Assembly (NCBI GenBank): GCA_947095585.1
Contig: OX352761.1
Location: 132,462,277-132,526,276 of the forward strand
Direction: 5' to 3'
DNA from: Nephrocerus scutellatus
Taxonomy: Eukaryota; Arthropoda; Insecta; Diptera; Pipunculidae
Length of the DNA: 64,000 nt
The notes under the pieces were generated by a model that did not search any database, was not told the origin of the DNA, and saw only the letters and a program-made list of their open reading frames with translations. Of the stretch, positions 1 through 11,500 are shown piece after piece. A program made the translations under genes and the position numbers. How positions within the stretch are numbered: position 1 is the stretch's first letter; every line of letters begins with the position of its first letter.

Positions 1-354
1 AGGGGGTTGATGTTGTGGGTGGCTTGACTCGAAGACCTTGCATTTTTTTATACATAAACTTATTGCCAAGGGGCAGCTCACCGAATGAGCTGCGTCACAG
101 CAGTTTATTAACATTAAAATTTAAATTTTTAAAACAAGCTTATTTTAAATTTACTTAAATGTAGAAAATAAATGTATTAATGATTTAATACGAATAAGTG
201 ATAAGTTAAAAGTTATGGAACTGAACAAATCAGCTTGTCGCGAAATATATTAAAATAAACCCCTCATTAAGACTTACAAGATTGTATGGATTTTGGTTTT
301 GAAAAACAAAATTTTTTGGTCATTATGTTGGAACTCCATACATACATACATACA
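1..354. other. AT-rich flank, no gene recognised
   Basis: AT-rich sequence with no recognisable coding frame. Around 268-290 it carries a short block (taagacttacaagattg) that recurs at about 35250, so part of this stretch is probably a short dispersed repeat. The last bases are a small CATA microsatellite just outside the transposon that starts at 357. Confidence 0.5.
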
Positions 355-1660
355 TATAACGGGTGTTTTTTTAAGAGGTTGCCGATTTTTTTTTTGAATA
401 AAACACATATAAAATTATGAAATGACCAAAATTTTTTTTTATTTGGTAGATAATTTTTTGGCATTTAACATTTAAACACAATTTCTGGCATATGGCTACC
501 ACGACTATTTTTCACAAATGTCATTCTGGAGGTCCAATTTTCCAGCACTTTTTCAAGCATTTGAGGGCGTATGTCAGCAATGACACGTTGAATATTGGTT
601 TCCAAAGCGTCAATCGATTGAGGTTTATCCACATAAACCAATGACTTCACGTATCCCCACAAAAAGTAATCGAGTGGCGTCAAATCGCACGAACGCGGAG
701 GCCAATTCACCGGACCATTTCTCGAAATAATGTTGTCGTTGAAAGTTTCTTTCAATAAGTCGATTGTTTCACGTGCTGTATGGCAAGTGGCACCATCTTG
801 TTGAAACCACATTTCATCCATATCCATATCTTCAAGATTTGACAACAAAAACTCATTTAACATGGTTCTGTATCGATTTCCATTCACGGTAACGCGTCGT
901 CCTTCCTCATTTTTAAAGAAATATGGACCGATGATCCCACCAGCCCATAGACCGCACCAAACAGTACATTTATCAGGATGCATTGGTAATTCTTGAACGG
1001 CGTGTGGATTATCTTTGCTCCAAATGCGACAATTTTGTTTGTTGACGTATCCATTTAACAAAAAATGCGCCTCATCACTGAAGAGAATTTTACGGTAAAA
1101 AAATGGATTAAATTGATTTAACGACCAATCACTGAATTCACGGCGCAAACGATGGTCGTGTGGCTTTAATTCTTGCACCAATTGAATTTTGTATGGCACC
1201 AAACCCAAATCTTTACGTAAAATTTTCCATAAAGTCGATGGACAAAGTCCAATTTGCTGAGCACGACGACGAATCGATAAATTGTCGTTTTCTTCGACAC
1301 TGGCCTCAACGACAGCAATATTTTCTTCTGTACGAACTCTTCTCATTCTTGTCGGTGGCTTGGCATCCAAAAGAGTGAATGTAGACCGAAATTTGGTAAT
1401 TACGTTCTTTATGGTGGTCTCTGACGGACGATTATGTGCACCATAAAATTCACGAAGTTCTCTATAAACATTTTTAATTGAACACTGATTTTGAAAATAA
1501 ATTTCCACGATTTGAAAACGTTGTTCTGGAGTTAACCTATTCATAATGATTTGCCAAACAATACTGAGTAGAAATGCCACTTTGAGCTGTCAAAACAACT
1601 GTCATAAAATAAAACGACATCTATCGGAAAAACAAACCTCCTAAAAAAACACCCATTATA
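355..1660 (-). mobile_element. Tc1/mariner-superfamily DNA transposon, DD41D (rosa-like), apparently complete
   Basis: A 1,302-bp element from 357 to 1658, bounded by 24-bp terminal inverted repeats (357-380 and 1635-1658) that differ at two positions, starting taacgggtg on the left and taatgggtg on the right. A TA dinucleotide sits directly outside each end (355-356, 1659-1660), the target duplication expected of this superfamily. The interior is filled by one uninterrupted transposase frame on the minus strand. Intact ends plus an open transposase suggest a young, possibly autonomous copy. A decayed relative lies at 45540-46450. Confidence 0.88.
465..1580 (-). CDS. DD41D mariner-like transposase
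   Basis: An open frame of 371 codons. The likely start is the internal Met at 1544 (MNRLTPEQ), giving about 359 residues, normal for mariner-like transposases. The N-terminal third is the helix-turn-helix DNA-binding region. The catalytic triad is visible in the 371-residue numbering: D169 in FSDEAHF, D262 in QQDGATCHTA and D304 in LTPLDYFLWG. There are 41 residues between the second and third Asp, which is the DD41D signature of the rosa group. The enzyme would cut and paste its own element at TA sites. No stop or frameshift interrupts it. It is a selfish-element gene, not a host gene. Activity is inferred from integrity only. Confidence 0.9.
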   Translation of the reverse strand: MAFLLSIVWQIIMNRLTPEQRFQIVEIYFQNQCSIKNVYRELREFYGAHNRPSETTIKNVITKFRSTFTLLDAKPPTRMRRVRTEENIAVVEASVEENDNLSIRRRAQQIGLCPSTLWKILRKDLGLVPYKIQLVQELKPHDHRLRREFSDWSLNQFNPFFYRKILFSDEAHFLLNGYVNKQNCRIWSKDNPHAVQELPMHPDKCTVWCGLWAGGIIGPYFFKNEEGRRVTVNGNRYRTMLNEFLLSNLEDMDMDEMWFQQDGATCHTARETIDLLKETFNDNIISRNGPVNWPPRSCDLTPLDYFLWGYVKSLVYVDKPQSIDALETNIQRVIADIRPQMLEKVLENWTSRMTFVKNSRGSHMPEIVFKC

Positions 1661-3140
1661 ATCCCTATTATTTCTGATTTGAGAAATCGGTTTAAATTTA
1701 AATTGTCAAACTGCTTGTATATTCTCTTTAAAATTATCCGCTAGAGGGATAGAAAAGCCGCTGTACAATTGTTATAACAAAGGAACATGTCATCTTTGAC
1801 ACTCATAACGTCAACACAATTTTGTTCTCTGGCTGACACAGAGTATACGTATACGTAGGAATTAGGATAAAAACAAAGGTAGATCAAAATAATATATCGA
1901 AAAGAAAGTTCTAATCGGTCTCTAAATATTATACATTTTACTTGAATACAATATTTGCAAAATTTTAATTGTCGTAATATCAATTCTGCTGTCTAGCTCA
2001 ACATTTTTTCACAAATCTGCGGTAAGCAAAAAAATAATTTACTACTAAAGCGAAAGTGTTAAATAGGAAGAGAAGATCCACGTTTCCAGGTTATCACTGA
2101 CTTTATAAATCATTGTGTATTCATGGTATTTAAGATGAAACTATCGAAACTGATATTATGGTTTTCAAGACGAAATTTTATTGATCAAATAAACAAACAA
2201 TTTCCATTCAATTGCATGAATGCAATGCTGGGATTTTGTTTCCTTCTGAGTTAAGAGTACATACATATTTGAAACTTTATGTATTGTTTAATTTTTTCTA
2301 TAGCAAATGCTGATGCTTTAAGCTTTGTTAGTAAATAAATAAAAATAAAATCTAAATCGTAACTAGACATATAAGATGTATTGACAATGGCATCATCATG
2401 AATTATAATTGCTGGAAATCAAGGTGACTAACGTTGCAGTTTTAATATATTTGCGACAGGTATCCCAAGATAGAACTTTTGTCATTACGGGAATCAGTTT
2501 GCCATCAATCAGTTTCCTTTATTGTTCTAAATGCGTTTTCAATTCCATTGTTGCTTGTTTTATTATTAACAAAATTTATTATTATGTATATATAATATAA
2601 ATAATAATTAATTAATAGATGACATTTTACTTAACTAATAGCTACAGATGGCAGATCTAATGCTGTAGTAAATCAATTCAAACTCAACCTTACGAAAAAT
2701 GATGAAATGAGCATCCAAATAGAAATTTAATTCCAAACTGCGATGCCTACGACGGGTCAAAAGTCAAAGTGATAGGCTTGACCTTACAAACTTAATTTGT
2801 TAACAACTTTCATAAACAACCTCTATAACATATTTTAATTCCTTTATTAAATACTAGCTGAAACACGCGGTTGCCCGGCTGAATAAAATGGTTTTTTTTT
2901 TCATTTTAACAAAAGAGGTAACTAGGTATATTTTTTATTTTGTTATGTTACATTTTCAATTCCGGGTAATATAAGCGTTTGCGAAATTCCATAACGCTAC
3001 TATTTAAAAATTATGAACGATTCAGTAAAACATGATCCAGGTGTCTGACCAAAACGAAAAACTTGAACGCGATTGGATAAACTGTGCGGAAACGTATAAA
3101 GGACAAACATACATGCATACAAATTTTCATTTTTAAATTC
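1661..3140. other. Intergenic AT-rich stretch, no gene recognised
   Basis: No coding frame with recognisable content. The open frames here are short and rich in low-complexity residues. There are AT-rich runs and isolated microsatellite-like patches. From about 2857 the bases resemble the start of the dispersed repeat that becomes clear at 3142. Confidence 0.5.
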
Positions 3141-3141
3141 T

Positions 3142-3433
3142 CTATATTAACTTCGCGTGCCCGTGGTTGGCTGGCTGGCGGACAGGCACACCAAATCTTC
3201 TGATCAATTTTTAACCAACTTCCTTCAGCCCGATTTTATTGAAACTTTGCACACATATATATCTCCATGACAACACTTTCTATTAAATTTTCTTTCTATT
3301 ATTTGGGGCCCCTCGGGTCTCGGGGTCGGTCGGCTCCCATACAAGTATTTTACAAAAAGTACCCGATTTTTTTAAAAAATTTTACGCATGTGTATTCCGA
3401 TGGCAAACATCTTTTTGTAAAAATTTGGTAGTG
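3142..3433 (+). repeat. Dispersed repeat, family of unknown class (copy 1)
   Basis: About 290 bp that match, in inverted orientation, the block at 22255-22510 inside yem intron 1. Shared landmarks in order are ggctggctggcgg, gatcaatttttaacc, a gacaacactttctatt segment, ggggcccc, and ctcccatacaagtatttta. Both copies have diverged and carry no coding frame. I cannot assign it to a transposon class. It could be the 3' end of a LINE or part of a Helitron-like element. Confidence 0.7.
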
Positions 3434-3589
3434 ATCGGATGGATTTTAAGCGTCCTCTATTTATTTTGCGGTATAATAAATATAAAATAAAAACCCAAAC
3501 AAAACAAATATTGCTCTTAGGATTAGAGTTGAAGATCTTTAGCTTGGTGCTTCTAGTGATGTTATGCGCTCACCACATTATATTTTTAG

Positions 3590-4680
3590 TAATTAGGCTC
3601 CCTAAGTATCTAAATTTGTCCACGTCTTAAATGACTATCGGTGCATCGTTGGTGATTATGGATAATTCGTTGTTGTCGGTCGCTCCGATTCGCAGCAACT
3701 TCGTCTTTGAGTAGTTAAGCCTTAGGCCAACCTGTTCAACGGTATAAATCAACCCCTAAAGCTTACGATTCATATCGTCCAAACTGTGAGTCATCATACT
3801 GATGTTGTCAGCGTAGTCGAGTTCGTTAATCCTTTCGTTGAAGCGCCATTGAACACCGTTTGGTTTTGGTTTGCGCCATAACGTGACCAAAATTACCAAA
3901 TAGTATAGTAATAGTAAATATAGGTGGGAGGACACATCCTTGCCTGAATCCTTTGGAAATGATGAAATTGGCACTTTTCTTCCCCTTATATCGGAACGTG
4001 CATTCGGCAACTCTATATAATTCACCGATAGGGTTTACGATTGTATCCGGTATTCCTAGATTTAGCAATGCTGTTCAGATAGATTTTCTGGATATTTTAT
4101 TGAAGGCTCATTCGAATGACGAATTCCATTCAGTTGACTGCAGGTTGATAATTCGCAGGGTCTTGATGTGGTCTACGAATGTTTTATTCTTCCTAAAACC
4201 CGCTTGCTCTCGTCTCAAAAGTGAGTCGACAGATGGTGAAATACGATTAAGAATAATAAATGATACATTTATTTCTATTGCATTTACCAGTGTTATGCTT
4301 CTCCAATTTTGAACTAGCTGAGATCACCCTTCTTGGGTATCGTAATGATGAGTCCCTCTTTCCACTAGCTAGGGATTCTGCATGTTCTCCGCACGTCACG
4401 AATAATCGGGTCCAGCACAGGAACAATAACAAGTGTGCTGAACTTAAAACTCAGCGGACGCAGCTTTATTATTTTTAAGTTGTTAACTCTATTTCATTTT
4501 GAGATGGTCTAGAAGTTGAAATACTTCTTATACGGTTGCGACATACTTTTCTTGGGAGCGAGTTGATGTTACCTCGATGGTGATATCCTCATAGAACTCT
4601 TTCCAGCGTTGAAGTTGTTCTTGCTCGGTTGAGAGTACGGCCTCGTTATAGTTACTATAGCCTATAAGTTAACCATTCAC
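3590..4680 (-). mobile_element. Decayed RTE-like LINE fragment (reverse transcriptase)
   Basis: On the minus strand, broken frames give a reverse-transcriptase palm region. GFRQGCVLPPIF (near 3930-3960) is the fingers/palm motif, LDYADNISMMTHSLDDM (near 3780-3830) is the YADD-type catalytic box with its last Asp changed to Asn, and DKFRYLGSLIT (near 3595-3625) follows. Upstream, KTFVDHIKTLRII is the typical RTE block. Frame changes between 3826 and 4068 show that it is dead. It lies outside any host gene. Confidence 0.75.
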
Positions 4681-4689
4681 CACCAGCCC

Positions 4690-5569
4690 AAAATAAACAT
4701 TGAACATTTTATTAATATCAGTTAATAAATGTACCAGATAATAACATTATATTTATCAATTTATCACCCCCAAGGAAGGGTAATAACCATCATCGAAATG
4801 CCAATAATGTACATTGAAAATGTTAGCAAGATGTATGTTTGTTCTATGCTTTGCACAAAATTATTTGTTTTTCAAAATAATTAACATTTTAGTTTAAACT
4901 AGAACTGCAATGTTTTAATTTTGTTTATATTAGCATTTTATTATGAGTTATTCTTGGGAAACTATATTGAAAGATTTAAAGTATTGAAAAAGATTAAATC
5001 GAGTTAGAACTTTTGACTTGAAGTTGTATGACCGAATCAAATAAACTATTAAATTAAAAAAAAATCCTTTGAGTAAAGTTGTTAATGTCAATTTTTTAAA
5101 ATTTCAAATCAATGTACTTGATGGCTTTTAAACTTTATGCATTTATGTGTATTTTTTTTGGAAAATATGTATGTATTAATTTTTATAGATACACTGTCCT
5201 AAAAAGTTTATGTGGTGCGTACAGTTCAAATAATTTTAAGTAAAAAAAAAATTTATTTATACCCATCATAAAGAATACAAACATAAGTTGCATACAAATG
5301 CGATAGGAAATACCTACCTCAGTTTTATTTTTGGATTTTTGTAATTGTAAATTTTTCATAATGCTTGAGTATTGTGTTGTAATGCACTTCTGTTTAATGT
5401 TTAAGATACATCTGCGGGACTATGTATCTTTTAATGGTATTATTGTGCAGTTTGTGATGATCGAGAAAATATCAAAAACTTTGCACATTTATATTCAAAA
5501 AAAAAAAAACAAAAACAAATACATAATTAAAAGAAAATTTTAAATTAAATTAATTTTGTTAACTCCAGA
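4690..5569. other. Upstream region of atlastin, no coding content recognised
   Basis: Strongly AT-rich. It ends in a polypyrimidine-like stretch and a possible splice acceptor (ttaactccag, ending at 5569) just before the atlastin start, so an untranslated first exon of atlastin may lie somewhere in or before this stretch. I cannot place that exon or a promoter. Confidence 0.35.
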
Positions 5570-5585
5570 GCGTGAATGATAGAGA

Positions 5586-8500
5586 ATGCAAGCCCAGGCA
5601 TTGCAGATTATTTCAACTACGGATGAACATACATTCGTTTTGAATGAAGATGCGCTGACAGAGGTGCTAATGAGGGATGAAATAAAGGATCGCTTTGTAT
5701 GCGTTGTGTCGGTGGCAGGCGCTTTTCGAAAGGGCAAAAGTTTTCTTTTAGACTTTTTCCTTCGTTACATGTACTCAAAGGTAAACCGAAACCATTATTG
5801 CAATAAATTAATTGATTAATAAGAATAGTATGTTCAAATTTAAATTTACAGTATGTCCATCAAGATATCACAGAATGGTTTGGTGATGAGAATGAACCTC
5901 TATCTGGGTTTTCTTGGCGTGGTGGCTCTGAACGTGACACTACGGGAATACTTATGTGGTCCGACATATTTCTGTACGATTACACAAGTGGAGATAAAGT
6001 TGCCATAATCTTGCTAGACACACAGGGTGCATTTGACAGTCAAAGTACAGTTCGCGATTGTGCGACAGTTTTTGCTCTTAGCACAATGGTGTCTTCGGTA
6101 CAAATATACAATTTATCACAGAATATCCAGGAGGATGACTTGCAGCACCTGCAATTATTCACCGAATACGGACGTTTAGCATTGGTCGATTCGGGCAAAA
6201 AGCCCTTCCAGAGACTTCAATTCTTAGTTCGCGATTGGAGTTTTCCATATGAAGCCGAGTATGGTGCAGTTGGTGGGGAAAAAATTTTAAAACGTCGTCT
6301 CGAACTCTCCGATAAGCAACATCCAGAATTACAGTCCCTTCGGAAGCACATTTCATCCTGTTTTACAGAAATTGCCTGCTTTTTAATGCCTCATCCAGGA
6401 TTAAATGTCGCTACAAATCCTAACTTTGATGGACGGCTTAAGGATATTACACCCGAATTCAAACAGAGTCTTAAATCACTTGTGCCAATGCTTCTTTCTC
6501 CCAGTAATTTAATCTACAAGGAAATAGGTGGCCAAAAAGTACGTGCTCGTGATCTAATACAATACTTTAAGTCGTACATGGCCATTTATAAAGGCAACGA
6601 ATTACCGGAACCGAAGAGCATGCTGGAGGTGAGCTTGATAAATAAATAAATTTGAATAATATTTAGAAAAAATGGAGGTGTGGGCACAACTTTCTTTTAC
6701 GGACGGGGCCGGAATCTTTAGTATTTGTATATTAAATTTTTTTTTATTTTTTTTGTTGAAATTTCACAGAACAGATTTCTCCTAAGTGCTATAATTTTGG
6801 AGTTATTTGCAAAACTCGAAAAACTGTCTTAAGTAAACTGTCACTTCCGGTTGTCAGATTTCCGTCAAAATCATCTGGCCCTTCACAATTTATGTAAAAC
6901 GCATGAACATGAATTTTCATTGTCATAAATTCAACCGTCTGGGCTGAAGACGACACAGACACACATACAGACAGACATAGATTTTTTTTCACTTTTTCTC
7001 ACTCAGGAGATATGGTAATGGGTAAATCTGCAAAAATCCCGAGTTCGAAAATGTTCATGATTACTATACTTCCTTTTACTATATAAAAGAAAGTAAAATA
7101 TCGCCGTGGCTCAATGGATTAGTACATGGACCTCTGAGCAGGAGGTTCGTGGTTCGAATCCCAGTAACACCAAAAGTATTTTTTAAGGTCGAGATTTCTA
7201 ACAAATGTCCGAGAGTAATAACTTGTCACGGAAAGCTTCTTAATTCGTCGTTCGGATATGGCATTAAATTGTAGGTCCCCCTTCATTTATGTGCAAAAAT
7301 ATGCATGCACAACTCAAATGGTAGCAAAAATGTAGGCATTGGACCACAACGGTCTGTCGCGCCGAATATTATTATTATTATATTTTTGACATACATTTTT
7401 GTGAAAAGTCCTAGTGTTTAAGTTTGCAAAAAATATAGGTTTAACTTCCGCATACATATAACTTTTAGAAGAACATACAGTTTCGCACAAAGTTTGGCGG
7501 TTTGCTATCTTTTGTGATAATGGAATTACGTTTTACATTCCACGTTTCATCATCATATTTGGCTCTACAACCGGTGTCCGGTGCTGGCTTCCCGCAAAAA
7601 ATCTCTCCATTTCACGTTAACATTACATAAAAAATAATCGAAGCTGCTTGACGCAGGCTTCAAGGGTTGTAGGGTGAAAGAGGTCGAAATCTTGGGCTGA
7701 ACATATATTAAATCGTAAACCGAACTATAATATTTATCAACAGTTAAAGTCCTACAAAATCTTGGCGGCACTCAAGTCTTACGGATAATTGTTGATTTTA
7801 GAGACTGTAAGAACGAAATATCCAAGCGGTTCAGCTAACTTTAAGACCGGAATGCGCTTAAAAGCAAAAGAATGCTACATTCCTGGAAATGCCTCAGGAA
7901 CACAAGAGTCTTCGATAAAGAGATGGTGTGTAGAAGAGGGTGCCAGAGTCGAAGCAATAAAAAGCATTTTCGCCGGAGTGCAGGAATCGGAAGGTCTCCA
8001 ATGGGATCGCTGTATCTTACTTTTCGATGGGTTTGATACTTGGTTAAACTCGGCAGACAAAAGGGGCAAGGCTGCTAGTACTTAGAATGTCTAGAACGGG
8101 CACTGTCTTCCTGTTTAACAGACTGGTCGTTTATCCCAGGCGGTGACAAATGATGAGGTTCGAGGTTCCGGACGATGATTTGCCAGTGTCGGCTTTTCCT
8201 TCGCATAAAAGGCATTCACTCTGAACGAAGTAAGTCCCTTGATGTCAGACCTTACCAAGGTCGCGTTGGTACTCGCGTAGCTCGTTATGGAGATGCAATG
8301 CGGGGGTTTACGGTTTACTCTCAAAAAGAGGACCGCTAAATGGGAATAGATCAACGAGCATGTTTAATGGCAAAAGCTGGAAAATCCGGGTTCGTCCCAC
8401 TCTATGAATGATGTCCCTATATACTAGCTAGCGAAACCACAGCCAATATCTACTCTTTTCTCCTTCTTTTTCATAACGCACGCGCTGTGCCAAGCATGTA

Positions 8501-11500
8501 GCCGAGCATTATAAGAGTGCGAACCCGTTTAATCGTGCGCGAATTATAAAAAAAAATCTTTGGAAATGCGCTTTAAAGAATTGCACAAACACGGCCAATC
8601 GACTTTTTGAGCATGCTTTCTTAATGATAAATTCTTATAGCTTACTTTTTTTCTTATGTGAATTTACAATAATTAATATCTTTTAAAAAGTTGCTATAAA
8701 AATTTCGAAAATCGTCCGAGAGTTAAAACTGTTGATAAGAAAACTTCTCAATTCGTCTTTCGGATTAACTAAACTATTTTACTCTTAAATTTTGAATTTG
8801 TGTAAAAGAATAATAAAAAATTGTAATTGTCGGTCACTTATTCTTATACTTTTATTGATGTTATTTTTACCGAACATCTACAGGCTACAGCCGAAGCGAA
8901 CAACCTGACAGCAGTTGCTGCCGCTAAAGAACTCTACAGCCAACTGATGGAAGATGTTTGCGGTGGTACCAGGCCGTACTTAAGCACAGGTCATTTAGAT
9001 GCTGAACATTTACGAGTTAAGGACAAAGCACTATTTCAGGTATTGTTTTGACGTATTCACAGAGAAATTTAAATTTTATTATTAAAGTCATTGGCTTTGT
9101 TTTCACTTTGATTAAGCCTTTTAATGTTCATGAGTGGCAGACTTTAACAAAATTTAGTATAACATATATTTATTTTCATGAGAAATCTGATTTTTGTATA
9201 AACATGCACTGCAATGTTACACATTCAAATCTGGCAATAGTTTATGTTAATTTATTGTTAAAAATGGATTTATTGTTTCTTAAGTTTGCGTCTAAAAGAA
9301 AAATGGGAGGCGATGAATTTTCGGAAAGGTATCGTGAACAGTTGGACCTGGACTTAGAGGAATCCTACAGTAGCTACAAAGCGCACAATGAAAGCAAAAA
9401 CATATTCAAAGCGGCAAGAACACCAGCAGTTTACTTTGCATCAGCTGTCATTATGTACATACTAAGTGGAATATTTGGACTTGTGGGACTATATACGATT
9501 GCAAATTTCTGTAACTTAGTTATGGGTGTCTCACTGTTAACATTAGCACTTTGGGCATACATAAGGTACGTTTTTAAACCAACTATTTTAGTATCCAACT
9601 ATTTAGTATCTTCTTCATCTATATACTAATTATTGTCCCTGTCACTCACTCACTAACGCACGTACCATTGTGGTACTGTGATGAAATAACAGTACACTAA
9701 TTCAGTAATTCACAAAATTTTAACGGAGACATAAACCAAAATGGCATCAGTGACTGAAAATTCTCACACTTCCACAATGAAAGGAGAACTACACTTACGT
9801 GCAACTAAATCGACTCAACACTATTATTTTTTTAGGGCTTTTCCAATTTTTACAAAACATTTTTTTGTATCCCAATATTTTATCTTTACAAGGACATCTT
9901 TATAATATGTATAATATTTTTTAAATTAAAATAAGCGAAGCAAAATGCACCTTGTCGGTAACCACAAGTTGCGCGCCACAATCTCCTATATAATTCCACG
10001 TTGACCGATATTTGCCGATCATCAGTCCCTTATCAGACCTAACCTGAACACATCTCTGCAAGTTCATTGTTTGCATGGATACTACGGTAGAAGAAGCCTC
10101 ACAAATTGATGCTTTGTTGCAAACGGGCCGCAATCAACGAGAAGTCGCTCATCAACTAAACTTGAGCCAATCTCCTGCCTCAAGAGTATTCAGAAGGTTT
10201 CACAAAACTGGTACTTTCACTCTGAGTGACGATCGATTGACTGTCTCAACGGAGTTATGACTCATGACATGACAGTAGCTGAGACAAGTTCTAGGAGTAG
10301 CTGTTAGTCAATGGACAGTCAGAAGACGCTTGAGAAAAGCCAAACAATACGGTCCGCTAGAGGTCCAAAATTGACCACAGGTTTGAGTGTAGTGATCGCA
10401 CTATATGCTGCTCAATTACCTCTCATACGTAGATCTTCATTCCCAACATATCTTCACTATCCGTATATTTCCATTTTATCCCGTCGTCTCATGTTGCGTC
10501 ATAAATATTATGGACCCATTCTGTATGGTATCCACTCCAGTACATACCATGTACACTCACGATACACTCATTCTGAATATGCAATATGGCTCCATGATAA
10601 CGGATACTCATGTTTAATATCTAAAGTGACGCATACAGAATTAAATGTATGCCTGTGTAATAACGGAGGTACATTGTACTGTGTCTACAAAAATAAATAA
10701 ATATTTGATTTTCAAACAGATGGAGATACACTGGAACTTATCAAGGTTAGTGTAATTATAGTTTATCGATATGTGACGAAATATATATGAGCGCAATAAT
10801 ATGGAAATGTACTGGACTGCACTATTCGTGCAGGAAGTTGTATATGTGCGGTGGGAATGAGGATTGGCTTGGATTTGAGTTTTATTTTTAACGAAAAGAC
10901 ATGGTGAAGAGTCAGAGTTAAAAGAACAGTAAAAGGAGAAACTCTAATCTCAACAATAAAAAATAAATTTTCACTTTAAAAAAACTCCCCGTTTGACACT
11001 CTTCTCTCGGCTACGCGAGAAAGAACGGTGTCTAAACGCAAAATGAGCATCGAGCAATAGCGGTCCGTCCTATTCACTGACTAAGCAGAATGTGTCTACA
11101 TGGTAATAAAAGGAGAGGCCGGGTCTACTGGCGTCCAGGAAAGCGATATTCATAGTGCTGTTTTGCTGAAATGCGGTTCCTGCATAATGTTGGCTGGCAA
11201 ATCCTTTGAGGGAAAGACAGATCTTGTTTTCATACCTGTTCTACCTGTATGTCCTAGATCTACGCACGATATATAGGGAAAGACTTCATTTTGATGCATG
11301 ACAATGCCCGGTGTCATACAGCGCCCACTGCTCGGCAAATCTTGGAGGAGGTTGGTATCAAGACGATGGAGAGACCAGCCCTCAGTCCCGACAAGAATCC
11401 GATTGAGCATTTATGGGACCAGCTTAAACGGAGGAACCAAAAATCAGGTACCATCTAACATCAACGAGCTCAAGATTGCGCTGGATGAGGAGTGGAATGG

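Noticed and set aside
7103..7175. Functional tRNA gene
   Set aside because: A and B boxes are present but the cloverleaf pairing is not preserved and the sequence continues into a SINE body with a second copy elsewhere.
7789..8085. 98-codon frame in atl intron 2
   Set aside because: No recognisable family, it lies among LINE and SINE fragments, and no splice structure joins it to anything.
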